Part shown: positions 1 to 6,698 of the stretch, in pieces
Position numbering within the stretch: the first letter of the stretch is position 1
How the letters are laid out: the number at the start of each line of letters is the position of its first letter
Assembly: GCA_964568355.1 (NCBI GenBank)
Contig: CAZMRK010000230.1
Span: 1 to 13,150 of the forward strand
Direction of reading: 5' to 3'
Origin: JAJPJX01 sp964568355
GTDB taxonomy: Bacteria > Acidobacteriota > Terriglobia > Bryobacterales > Bryobacteraceae
DNA: 13,150 nt
Translations under genes and position numbers: made by a program
The notes under the pieces: generated by a model
The model's input: only the letters and a program-made list of their open reading frames with translations
Databases searched by the model: none
What the model was told of the DNA's origin: nothing

Positions 1-579
1 GCCCAGGTTCCACCCGGAAGCTCGACTCAGCCGAACGGCCCATCCGGCCCCAATAGTCCTACCATGCAGCGTGACCCGACGATGACCCCGGGCACCATAC
101 CGGACCAGCAGGCAACTCCTCCGATGGCTAACGATAAGCGCTTCCTCAAGGAGGCTGCCCAGGGAAGCATGACCGAAGTGGAACTGGGTAAGTTGGCTCA
201 GGAGAAGGGGAGCAGCGACGCTGTAAAGGAATTCGGCAAGCGCATGGTGGACGATCACACTAAAGCTACGGAAGACCTGAAGCAGGCGGCATCCAAGGCC
301 AACGTCAATGTCCCCAGCGAGCTTCCCAAGAAGGCTAAGAAGACTCACGAAAAGCTTTCCAAGCTGTCGGGGGCCGAGTTCGACCGCGCCTATGCCAAGT
401 TGATGCTGAAGGACCACAAGGACGACATAAAGGATTTCCAGACAGAAGCCAAGCTGGGCACCATTCCCGAAGTAAAGGAATTTGCAGCGAACACCCTGCC
501 TACCTTGCAGGAACACCTGAAACTGGCGGAGCAAATGGAAGCTTCGACCCGCGGCGGTACCTCGGGCGGTGAGAAGTAG
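1..579 (+). CDS. DUF4142 protein, 5' end missing
   Basis: This is a DUF4142-family protein, predicted to be an all-helical, ferritin-like bundle; the molecular function of the family is not established. The first ATG is at 64, but the same frame is open without a stop back to base 1 and encodes a Pro/Gly/Ser/Asn-rich linker. I therefore read the gene as starting upstream of the window, probably with a signal peptide. From the motif NDKRFLKEAAQGSMTEVELG (codons beginning near 130) the protein follows the family pattern: F..EAA.G..TEVELG.LA, then VKEFGKRMVDDHTKA, then FDRAYAKLMLKDHKDD. The paired DH and KDH positions are typical of the family. The C-terminus is a short Gly-rich tail. A shared hairpin terminator follows. 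The family call is fairly sure; the start is not visible. Confidence 0.85.
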   Translation, partial: AQVPPGSSTQPNGPSGPNSPTMQRDPTMTPGTIPDQQATPPMANDKRFLKEAAQGSMTEVELGKLAQEKGSSDAVKEFGKRMVDDHTKATEDLKQAASKANVNVPSELPKKAKKTHEKLSKLSGAEFDRAYAKLMLKDHKDDIKDFQTEAKLGTIPEVKEFAANTLPTLQEHLKLAEQMEASTRGGTSGGEK

Positions 580-600
580 CCAGTTCCCCACGTAAACACA

Positions 601-636
601 AAAGCCCGTGCGCCTCCTCCCAGGCTCGCGGGCTTT
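601..636. terminator. Bidirectional hairpin between convergent genes
   Basis: A perfect 8-bp stem pairs AAAGCCCG (601-608) with CGGGCTTT (629-636) around a 20-base loop. It lies 21 bases after the DUF4142 stop and 33 bases after the stop of the convergent lipoprotein gene. On the minus strand the stem runs into TTTTGTGTTT, so the terminator looks stronger in that direction. On the plus strand the flanking T run is short (TTTGGTTT). Confidence 0.7.
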
Positions 637-669
637 GGTTTCGTGCAGAGATGTGTCGGCCGCTCTGGT

Positions 670-1650
670 TTACTGGGCAGCGGCCACGCGCAATGTTTTA
701 TCCAGTTTGAACGTCAGCACCGACTCAACGGGCACCTTGATCGATCCCCCCTTGGTGAGGATCTGGGTCAGCGCGCCTGCACCCGCGCCGGCGCCCGCTC
801 CGATGGCTGCGCCCTTTCCATGGCCGGCGATCGCTCCGATAATGGCGCCGAGCGCAGCACCGCCGCCGGTGTACGTTGCCGTACGTTTATTGGCGCCGAT
901 TCCCGATTTTCCGGTCTGGGCCACATCGGTGGTCGAAATCTCATACTCCTGCCCGCCGATCAAAACCGAAGCGAGGTCGAGCACAAGGTCGGATTGGCCC
1001 CGGATGCGGCCGCCCTTGGATGCCGAACGGATGACGATCTTGGCGTTGGACCCGCGCGGAATGACCACGTCGCCCTTCGCATCCGTAACGTCTTTGGTCA
1101 CTTCGGCCGAATAAGTCTGTCCCTCGGCGGCCTTACCGGAGTCGATGGTCTCTCCGGTGCGCACCGTAATCTCTTTTCCGGCAGGTACCCGATACATCTT
1201 GGGTTGAGGTGGAGCTTGTTCCGGAGCCGGCGCAGGCGGTGGGGCAGAAGCTGTGGTGGGCGGTGCCGCCTCTGGTGCTGCTGCGGGTGGAGCGGCCGCA
1301 GGTGGGGCGGCCGCAGGCCGGGCTGACTGCTGTGGTGGCGCCGAGCGCGGAGCGGCCGCAGGCGGTGCCGCTTCAGTGGCCGGTGCCGGCGGCGGTGGCG
1401 CCGTCTGCGCCGTGGTGCCTGGCGTGTCGTATTCGACCGATTTTACTTGTGCCATCGGAATCGTGCGCGTGATGTTGTCATCACCAGCGATCGTGATCTC
1501 TGTTGCCGAGCTGGCCATGACTTTGCCCATCACCTGGGTTCCGTCGCGCAGAGAAACTGTGGCGTGCGGCCGGTCGGCCGGTGCCTTGCTGGCGCACGAC
1601 GACAGCACTAATGCCATCGCCGCGACGAGCCCAACGATGAAATTCCGCAT
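670..1650 (-). CDS. Lipoprotein with Pro/Ala linker and glycine-zipper C-terminus
   Basis: This is a 326-residue predicted lipoprotein. I start it at 1650 rather than at the longer frame from 1725, because the 1650 ATG has a strong ribosome site (GGAGGAGG, 8 nt upstream) and opens directly into a type II signal peptide. The hydrophobic residues 4-16 lead to the lipobox L-S-S-C19; Ala follows the Cys, which favours the outer membrane. Residues 29-76 form a small beta-rich module (VSLRDGTQVMGKV...). Residues 81-150 are a Pro/Ala-rich linker of AAPP-type repeats. Residues 151-250 form a second beta-rich domain (VPAGKEITVRTGETI, then VIPRGSNAKIVI). Residues 262-294 are a Gly/Ala glycine zipper that may enter or cross a membrane. 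Function is unknown; a structural or envelope-associated role is inference. It is monocistronic, with its own promoter. Confidence 0.8.
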   Translation of the reverse strand: MRNFIVGLVAAMALVLSSCASKAPADRPHATVSLRDGTQVMGKVMASSATEITIAGDDNITRTIPMAQVKSVEYDTPGTTAQTAPPPPAPATEAAPPAAAPRSAPPQQSARPAAAPPAAAPPAAAPEAAPPTTASAPPPAPAPEQAPPQPKMYRVPAGKEITVRTGETIDSGKAAEGQTYSAEVTKDVTDAKGDVVIPRGSNAKIVIRSASKGGRIRGQSDLVLDLASVLIGGQEYEISTTDVAQTGKSGIGANKRTATYTGGGAALGAIIGAIAGHGKGAAIGAGAGAGAGALTQILTKGGSIKVPVESVLTFKLDKTLRVAAAQ

Positions 1651-1680
1651 AGTAGATGCCTCCTCCGAAGACTCAAGGCC

Positions 1681-1709
1681 AGTATAAATCACATGAGCTG
1701 CCCTGTCAG
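1681..1709 (-). promoter_or_regulatory. Sigma70-type promoter of the lipoprotein gene
   Basis: Read on the minus strand, CTGACA (1709-1704) matches the -35 consensus at 5 of 6 bases. TATACT (1686-1681) matches the -10 at 5 of 6, with an ideal 17-bp spacer. The predicted start near 1674 gives a leader of about 24 nt that just holds the GGAGGAGG ribosome site. A second, extended -10 (TGC-TATGAT, 1748-1740) lies further upstream and could be an alternative start. Confidence 0.65.
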
Positions 1710-1760
1710 TGATTCGAAATGCCATGGGACGGTTTGGTTATCATAGCAACAGGTTCTGCC

Positions 1761-2084
1761 ATGCGAATCTGGTTTGGGTTGTGCGCCATTGCGCTCATTC
1801 TCGTAGTTGTTTCCCGTCCGGCGGCCACCCAAGTCGATCCCGCCGGTCCGGGATTTCCCCGAGACGTCAAGCTGCCCAGCGGAAAGTCCCAGCAGGAAGA
1901 AATCCTCAAAGCCGATCACGCCCGGGATCTCAAAGATGCCGCACAGTTGGTGGAACTGGCGGAGCAACTCAAGCAGGAGCTGGAGAAAAACGATCGCCAT
2001 GTTCTCTCCGTTTCCAGCCTGAAGAAGACCGAAGAAATTGAGAAAATCGCAAAACGCATTCGTTCCCGGCTGCGCAGGTTTTAG
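1761..2084 (+). CDS. Small secreted coiled-coil protein
   Basis: This is a 107-residue exported protein of unknown function. The frame extends back to 1719, but I start at 1761 because that ATG opens a clean signal peptide: MRIW, hydrophobic residues 4-18, and a likely cleavage near RPAATQ at about residue 23. The mature part begins with a Pro-rich stretch (VDPAGPGFPRDVKLPSG). It continues from residue 44 as one long charged helix rich in Glu/Lys/Leu heptad-like repeats (QQEEILKADH...LAEQLKQELEK), and ends in a basic tail (KRIRSRLRRF). Short proteins of this shape occur in Acidobacteriota, to my memory. Ribosome site and promoter are weak (TATCAT at 1739-1744). The end of the gene overlaps the proposed start of the next one, so the two may be translationally coupled. 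Confidence 0.7.
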   Translation: MRIWFGLCAIALILVVVSRPAATQVDPAGPGFPRDVKLPSGKSQQEEILKADHARDLKDAAQLVELAEQLKQELEKNDRHVLSVSSLKKTEEIEKIAKRIRSRLRRF

Positions 2085-3279
2085 AAGCCGGCACAGGTTG
2101 CCAACCTGTCTGCTGGCCGGCCTCCTCGGCGCGGCGGCGCTTTCCGCGCAGACCTCCCAGCCGGTCACGCCCCCGAAAAAGTCTCCGGTGCTGGTACTGC
2201 TCGGAGGTGATCCCAAGCCCTGGCAGGGTTGGTGCGGCGAGCGTGGCTGGCAGTTCCTGACCCCCTGGGCCTCCAGCACGGAGAAGAACATCGACCTGCG
2301 TGTCAAGGCCCTGGAGACTCAGCTCTCCGATTTAGGCAAACGCGTCGCCATCGATGAAGGCCGCGTCTATCTCGCCGGACAGGGCGATGGGGCGGCGGCA
2401 GTCTTTTATGCGGCGTCGCGCCTCCCGGACCTTTGGACCGCAGCCGTAGCTCTGGGTGGATCGCCGCGCCCCGCCATCGATACGCACCATGTCTACGCGG
2501 CCAACACCTCCAACTTGCCCGTGCTCTGGTTGTTCGCCGATGAACATATGGAGCCGTTGGCCAAGCAGATGCAAAGCGCCGGCTATAACCTGGAGTGGCA
2601 TCGCGCCGCCTCCGCCAATTCCCAACAGATTTTCGACTGGCTGCTCCGGCATGAGCGCGACCAGCTTCCCACGCGCGTCGATTGCGAAACCGGCTCGCCG
2701 TCTTTCGCCCGCTGCTACTGGGTGGAGATGACCCGCTTTGACCCGGCCGAGCGCAACGATGTGCTCGTCTCCACGCGCCTGAAAGCCGGATCCGGCGCCA
2801 TGCTGGCCGCCGGTCCGTTCGGCTTCGATCCGCGCGAGCCCGGTCCTGGTGTGGTTGTTAAGGAGTTGCCGCCCAATTATAGCGGCCCGCTCAAGCTGGG
2901 CGACCGCATCGTCGCGATCGGCGGCAAGCCCGTGGCGGACGCCGCCGAGTACGTTCAGTTAATGGATCAGACCATCGAGGAAAAGCAGGTGGTGCTCATG
3001 GTACAGCGTGGCGACAACCGCGTCCGGGTCGAAACCAGTATTGTGCTGCCCCAGCGCGACGAGTTGGTCACCGCACGAGTCCAGGCGCAGTTTCTTCCCG
3101 AGACGAAGGAACTCCAGGTTCTCAGCCGTGCCGTAACGCAGATGCGAGTGAACATCCCCGCCGCTTGGATACCTCTTGCCATTAACTGGAACGGGTCGGA
3201 GGTCGGCAAGGCGGAGGCGGGCGGCTGTTGGCTGTTGAACGAGGAGAAAGCGCTGCTGCGAGCGACGCGGTGCCCGTAG
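2038..3279 (+). CDS. Exported pseudo-hydrolase with PDZ domain
   Basis: This protein of up to 413 residues joins an N-terminal alpha/beta-hydrolase-like domain (about 50-210) to a PDZ domain (about 269-338) and a C-terminal beta-rich tail. The hydrolase part keeps the typical pre-nucleophile strand (DEGRVYLAG, 106-114). The nucleophile elbow GxSxG, however, reads GQGDG (114-118), so Ser is replaced by Gly. No catalytic Asp or His is evident in the expected places (LWLFADEH and the helix before DWLLRHER). I infer a non-catalytic binding domain. The PDZ part shows PGVVVKELPP and KLGDRIVAIGGKPV. The start is uncertain. TTG at 2038 overlaps the upstream gene by 47 nt and gives a signal peptide with an Arg-rich n-region ending near ALSAQ; TTG at 2098 would give a signal peptide without charge. 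Confidence 0.75.
   Translation: MRKSQNAFVPGCAGFRSRHRLPTCLLAGLLGAAALSAQTSQPVTPPKKSPVLVLLGGDPKPWQGWCGERGWQFLTPWASSTEKNIDLRVKALETQLSDLGKRVAIDEGRVYLAGQGDGAAAVFYAASRLPDLWTAAVALGGSPRPAIDTHHVYAANTSNLPVLWLFADEHMEPLAKQMQSAGYNLEWHRAASANSQQIFDWLLRHERDQLPTRVDCETGSPSFARCYWVEMTRFDPAERNDVLVSTRLKAGSGAMLAAGPFGFDPREPGPGVVVKELPPNYSGPLKLGDRIVAIGGKPVADAAEYVQLMDQTIEEKQVVLMVQRGDNRVRVETSIVLPQRDELVTARVQAQFLPETKELQVLSRAVTQMRVNIPAAWIPLAINWNGSEVGKAEAGGCWLLNEEKALLRATRCP
2087..2121. repeat. Palindromic repeat-like element at a gene junction
   Basis: GCCGGC (2087-2092) is followed by the inverted repeat ACAGGTT-GCC-AACCTGT (2093-2109), and GCCGGC recurs at 2116-2121. It starts 3 bases after the stop of the coiled-coil gene and lies inside the proposed signal-peptide codons of the PDZ gene. 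The shape resembles the short dispersed intergenic palindromes of some Acidobacteriota, but only one copy is visible here, so dispersal is inference. Confidence 0.45.
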
Positions 3280-3393
3280 TGCTCTGAGTAGGAAATGGTG
3301 CGCTGGGCAGGAAATCCGCTCCCTTCGGTTGCGGTTCGCGCAAGCAACTATAGCAACGGAGCCGCGCGCGGAAGTAAGCGGAGAAGCCGGATC

Positions 3394-3421
3394 TTGGCCG
3401 TCGCGCTGGTTTTGATATGCT
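3394..3421 (+). promoter_or_regulatory. Candidate promoter of the pyr operon
   Basis: TTGGCC (3394-3399, 4 of 6) and TATGCT (3416-3421, 4 of 6) are separated by 16 bp. Transcription from here would start near 3428, only about 10 nt before the pyrR ATG, leaving no room for an RNA attenuator. I found no sequence in the 159-bp intergenic region that matches the known PyrR-binding RNA consensus. Confidence 0.4.
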
Positions 3422-3438
3422 AACCTGAACCTTCGAGT

Positions 3439-4002
3439 ATGCCCCTTACCCGCGAAAAATCTCAAGTGATGAGCGCCTCGGAAATCGACCGGACCCTGGT
3501 GCGTCTGGCACACGAGATCCTGGAAAAGTCGCCGGACCTGGACAAGCTGGCGTTCATCGGCATCCGCCGCCGTGGCGTGCCCCTGGCGCAGCGCATGGCG
3601 CGCAAGATTGAAGAACTGGAAAAGCGGGCCATCCCGACGGGGACCCTCGATATCAATCTTTATCGCGACGATCTCACCACCGTCGATATCAAACCTGTAG
3701 TGAGCGGCACCGACATCGGGTTTTCGGTGCAGGGCAAAGATATCATCCTGATGGATGACGTGCTCTATACGGGCCGTACCATCCGGGCCGCCCTGGATGC
3801 GCTGTTCGACCATGGCCGCCCGGCAAAAGTGCATCTCCTGGTGCTGATCGATCGCGGCCACCGGGAACTGCCCATCGAAGCCAAGTTCGTGGGCCGTACC
3901 GTGCAAACTACCGACAACGAAATCATCGAGGTCAAACTTCGCGAGATCGACGGCATGGAGAAGGTTCTCCTTGTCGAAAAAGTAGCTGCCAACGAAGCGT
4001 AA
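3439..4002 (+). CDS. pyrR: PyrR, pyrimidine operon regulator / uracil phosphoribosyltransferase
   Basis: PyrR family proteins are type I phosphoribosyltransferases that bind pyr mRNA in response to UMP and often convert uracil plus PRPP to UMP. The 187-residue product has the family landmarks in order: LVRLAHEILEK (20-30), IGIRRRGVPLA (40-50), DINLYRDDL (71-79), the PRPP-binding loop DDVLYTGRT (106-114), and VLIDRGHRELPI (135-146). Alignment from memory with Bacillus PyrR supports the start at 3439, because the ten residues before the internal ATG at 3469 match the Bacillus N-terminus in position. No clear Shine-Dalgarno sequence precedes either ATG. It is the first gene of a tight pyrRBC operon. 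The enzyme family is certain; whether it regulates here is not shown by the leader. Confidence 0.95.
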   Translation: MPLTREKSQVMSASEIDRTLVRLAHEILEKSPDLDKLAFIGIRRRGVPLAQRMARKIEELEKRAIPTGTLDINLYRDDLTTVDIKPVVSGTDIGFSVQGKDIILMDDVLYTGRTIRAALDALFDHGRPAKVHLLVLIDRGHRELPIEAKFVGRTVQTTDNEIIEVKLREIDGMEKVLLVEKVAANEA

Positions 4003-4006
4003 TATC

Positions 4007-4915
4007 ATGCCGGCCGGACTGCTCGGAATCGAGGAGCTCGATCGCCAGGAGATCGAAGCCATCCTGGCGCGGGCCAAAGACTTTCAATCCATCCAGAGCC
4101 AATCCCAGAAAAAGCTGGATACCCTGCGCGGAAAAATGCTGGTCAATCTGTTCTTCGAGGCATCCACGCGCACCCGCACCAGCTTTGAGATCGCTGCCAA
4201 GCGCCTGGGGGCGGACACGGTTTCGATTACCGCTTCTGGATCCAGCGTTTCCAAGGGAGAGTCCCTGGTGGATACGCTCAACACTCTGGCGGCCATGCGC
4301 CCCAACGCCATCGTGATGCGCCATGCCGCTTCCGGAGCCCCGCATTTTCTGGCGCGCCATCTTGCCATTCCCATCATCAATGCCGGCGATGGCACGCACG
4401 AACACCCCACCCAGGCCCTGCTCGACGCCCGCACCATCCTGGACCACCGTCCTGCGCTCGAAGGCCTGCGCGTGGCCATTATCGGAGATATCGCCCATAG
4501 CCGCGTAGCCCGCTCCAATGTGCACCTGCTGTCTAAATTCGGCGTGCGCATCGTGCTCTGCGGGCCCGCCTCGCTGGTGCCTCCGGATCTGGCGCGGATC
4601 GCGCCCGGTGTGCAGCTCACCAACGATATTCGGGAAGCCATTCAGGACGCCGATGTCATCATGATGCTGCGCGTCCAACTGGAGCGGCAGCACGAGGCCG
4701 CTTTCCCCGCCGGAGAGTATTTTCGCTTCTACGGGCTCCGCCTGGAGCACCTGGCCCTGGCCAAGCCGGATGCCATCGTCATGCATCCCGGACCCATCAA
4801 CCGCGGCCGCGAGCTCTCCTCGGAGGTGGCGGATTTCCAGCGCTCCGTGATCTTGAATCAGGTGGAAAACGGCATCGCCGTGCGCATGGCGGTGCTGGAA
4901 CGGGTGATCGGGTAA
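4007..4915 (+). CDS. pyrB: Aspartate carbamoyltransferase catalytic subunit
   Basis: PyrB condenses carbamoyl phosphate with L-aspartate to give N-carbamoyl-L-aspartate, the committed step of cytosolic pyrimidine synthesis. The 302-residue length is normal for a catalytic chain. Carbamoyl-phosphate contacts are visible as S53-T-R-T56 within FFEASTRTRTSFE, and as R105, H133-P-T-Q136 and HPGP (260-263). The 80s loop carries SVSKGES with K83. Aspartate-side residues R166 and R222 are in place. The start is 4 nt after the pyrR stop, and its stop overlaps the pyrC start as TAATG, so the three genes should be translated together. No regulatory subunit gene (pyrI) is adjacent, which fits the PyrR/PyrC-associated class of enzymes. 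Confidence 0.97.
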   Translation: MPAGLLGIEELDRQEIEAILARAKDFQSIQSQSQKKLDTLRGKMLVNLFFEASTRTRTSFEIAAKRLGADTVSITASGSSVSKGESLVDTLNTLAAMRPNAIVMRHAASGAPHFLARHLAIPIINAGDGTHEHPTQALLDARTILDHRPALEGLRVAIIGDIAHSRVARSNVHLLSKFGVRIVLCGPASLVPPDLARIAPGVQLTNDIREAIQDADVIMMLRVQLERQHEAAFPAGEYFRFYGLRLEHLALAKPDAIVMHPGPINRGRELSSEVADFQRSVILNQVENGIAVRMAVLERVIG

Positions 4916-6198
4916 TGCCAGCACTTCTCATCAAAAACGGCCGCGTCATCGATCCGGCGTCCGGCACCGATGCCACAGCCGATGTTCTTCTCGAAAACGG
5001 ACTGGTGGCCGCCGTTGCGCCGGGCCTCAGCCGCGCCGGAGCCGAGGTCTTCGACGCCTCCGGCCTGATCGTCGCTCCCGGCTTTATCGATATGCACGTG
5101 CACCTGCGCGAGCCGGGAATCGAGCACGCCGAGACCATCGAAACCGGGTCGCGCGCGGCGGCGGCGGGCGGGTTTACCTCCATCTGCCCCATGCCCAACA
5201 CCATTCCGGTGAACGACAGTGTCACCGTTACCAGCTACATTGTCGAGCGCGCTCGCCGCTTCGCCATCGTCAACGTCTTTCCCATCGGCGCCATCACCAA
5301 AAACAGCGCCGGTGAAGAGTTGGCCGCTATCGGCTCCATGAAGGCTGCCGGCGTCGTCGCCATCTCCGACGACGGAAAGCCGGTGATGAACGCCCGCGTC
5401 ATGCGGCGCGCCATGGAGACTGCTCGTTCTTTCGACCTGCCGGTCATCGATCACTGCGAGGATCTCAATTTGAGCGCCGGCGGCGACATGCACGAAGGCC
5501 TGGAATCCACCCGCCTGGGATTACGCGGTATCCCCGCCAGTTCGGAAGATGTGATGGTCGCTCGCGACATCCTGCTGGCCCAGACCACCGGAGCGCGCTT
5601 CCACGTCGCTCATCTTTCCACGCGCAACGCCGTGGCGATGGTGGCCCATGCCCGCAGCCAGGGTCTGGCGGTCAGTTGCGAAGCGACACCGCATCATTTT
5701 GCCCTGGCTGATTGCGACATGCTCCCGTACGACAGCAACTATAAGATGAAGCCGCCGCTCCGCACCCGCTGCGATATCGATGCCGTGACCGAAGGTGTCG
5801 CCAGTGGTGTGGTGGACGCCATCGCCACCGATCACGCCCCCCATGCCGGCAGCGAGAAGATGCAGGAATTCGAGCGCTGCCCGTTTGGAATCATCGGTCT
5901 GGAAACGGCCCTCGGCCTGGCGTTGGAGCGCCTGGTGCTTCCCGGGAAGATCTCGTTGGTGCGCCTGGTGGAGTTGTTCACGACCGGTCCGGCCCGGATC
6001 CTCCGTCTCGACCGCGGTACACTGGCAGCCGGCGCCCCCGGTGATGTGACCATCTTCGGAACCGATTTCGAGTGGACCTATGATGTCAATCAATCGTTTT
6101 CGAAGAGCCGCAACACGCCCTTCGACGGCGCCAGGTTCCGCGGCGGCCCTGTGGCGACCGTGGTAAACGGCTCGATTGTCTGGCATCGCGACGTCTAA
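4915..6198 (+). CDS. pyrC: Dihydroorotase, type I
   Basis: PyrC is a zinc amidohydrolase that cyclises N-carbamoyl-aspartate to dihydroorotate. The 427-residue product has the type I pattern. DMHVHLREPG (59-68) supplies H61, H63 and substrate Arg R65; ISDDGKP supplies D153. H180 is in DHCED and H233 in HVAHLS. The catalytic Asp D306 lies in ATDHAPH. All expected metal ligands and the catalytic Asp are present, so this should be an active enzyme, unlike the inactive pyrC-like partners found next to pyrB in some bacteria. The C-terminal beta strand segment (GDVTIFGTDFEWTYD) is typical. The ATG shares one base with the pyrB stop. Confidence 0.97.
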   Translation: MPALLIKNGRVIDPASGTDATADVLLENGLVAAVAPGLSRAGAEVFDASGLIVAPGFIDMHVHLREPGIEHAETIETGSRAAAAGGFTSICPMPNTIPVNDSVTVTSYIVERARRFAIVNVFPIGAITKNSAGEELAAIGSMKAAGVVAISDDGKPVMNARVMRRAMETARSFDLPVIDHCEDLNLSAGGDMHEGLESTRLGLRGIPASSEDVMVARDILLAQTTGARFHVAHLSTRNAVAMVAHARSQGLAVSCEATPHHFALADCDMLPYDSNYKMKPPLRTRCDIDAVTEGVASGVVDAIATDHAPHAGSEKMQEFERCPFGIIGLETALGLALERLVLPGKISLVRLVELFTTGPARILRLDRGTLAAGAPGDVTIFGTDFEWTYDVNQSFSKSRNTPFDGARFRGGPVATVVNGSIVWHRDV

Positions 6199-6200
6199 TG

Positions 6201-6218
6201 CTCCCGTGATCACAGGAG
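6201..6218. promoter_or_regulatory. Near-perfect palindrome after pyrC
   Basis: CTCC-C-GTGATCAC-A-GGAG is symmetric except for one base pair and has no loop, starting 2 bases after the pyrC stop. A loop-free palindrome looks more like a protein-binding site than a terminator, and no T run follows. A second small hairpin (CGATCC/GGATCG, 6271-6286) lies further on. The function of both is unknown. Confidence 0.3.
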
Positions 6219-6311
6219 CCTCGCCGGCGGTCAGGCGGCGTTTCGATGCCGCGCAAGCGCTTCCGGGCCGCGATCCTGAGGGATCGGGTAAAATGCTTCC
6301 CGCTCACGGCG

Positions 6312-6497
6312 CTAGAAGCGGCAATGGCCGGTACACCCTTTGCCCGCGCACGTCTTGCAGCAGAGGCGCTTGCGCTGAATGCGTTCCCACCTGTCGGCGG
6401 GCATGGCCGGTTTCTTTGCGGTTTTGAGTTTCTCCGGCTGCCCCAGAATTGGGTGTCCCTGAGTGTTTTGACCCACCGTCTCGACGACCTGCAGCAT
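6312..6497 (-). CDS. Cys-rich basic microprotein (61 aa)
   Basis: I do not recognise this small gene. The frame is open back to a TTG at 6659, but the ATG at 6497 has a good ribosome site (GAGGGG, 6 nt upstream), which gives a 61-residue product. It has a basic middle (EKLKTAKKPAMPADRWERIQRKR, 22-44) and a compact Cys/His cluster at the end, CCKTCAGKGCTGHC (46-59), with five Cys and one His. This spacing could bind zinc or an iron-sulfur centre, or form disulfides. There is no signal peptide, so a cytosolic metal-binding or nucleic-acid-binding role is more likely (inference). Codon third positions are mostly G/C, as in the neighbours. It lies alone in the gap between pyrC and DUF2203. I see no clear promoter in the 201 bases upstream (6498-6698), which hold only a purine-rich stretch. 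Confidence 0.5.
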   Translation of the reverse strand: MLQVVETVGQNTQGHPILGQPEKLKTAKKPAMPADRWERIQRKRLCCKTCAGKGCTGHCRF

Positions 6498-6698
6498 CGC
6501 TTTCCCCTCAACCTTCCCGATTCCCGGCTGAAATTGCTCGGCCGAGCCCGTATTTCCCCACCTTGGATGCGGCGCGGAAGGCATTGCACCTCGCCGTCCG
6601 GCATCCATCTTTCCCGGAAATGAAGTAAAGTGCACGTCAATGGCCAGGAAAATGGCCAAAAGGGAAGGGAAAATTACGGAGGGAAAAATAGGAGAAAC

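Noticed and set aside
3321..3360. Alternative hairpins around GTTGC/GCAAC before pyrR, considered as an attenuator
   Set aside because: The stems are only 5 bp, do not match the PyrR-binding consensus and have no terminator T run. They also lie upstream of the best promoter.
2959..4077. A 372-codon minus-strand frame across the PDZ/pyrR junction
   Set aside because: It runs antisense through two well-supported genes and has the composition of a shadow frame.
3932..4924. A 330-codon minus-strand frame across pyrB
   Set aside because: It is the antisense frame of an unambiguous PyrB gene and shows no family motif or ribosome site.
6246..6623. A 125-codon plus-strand frame after pyrC
   Set aside because: It has no good ribosome site or recognisable domain; the opposite strand holds the better-supported Cys-rich frame.
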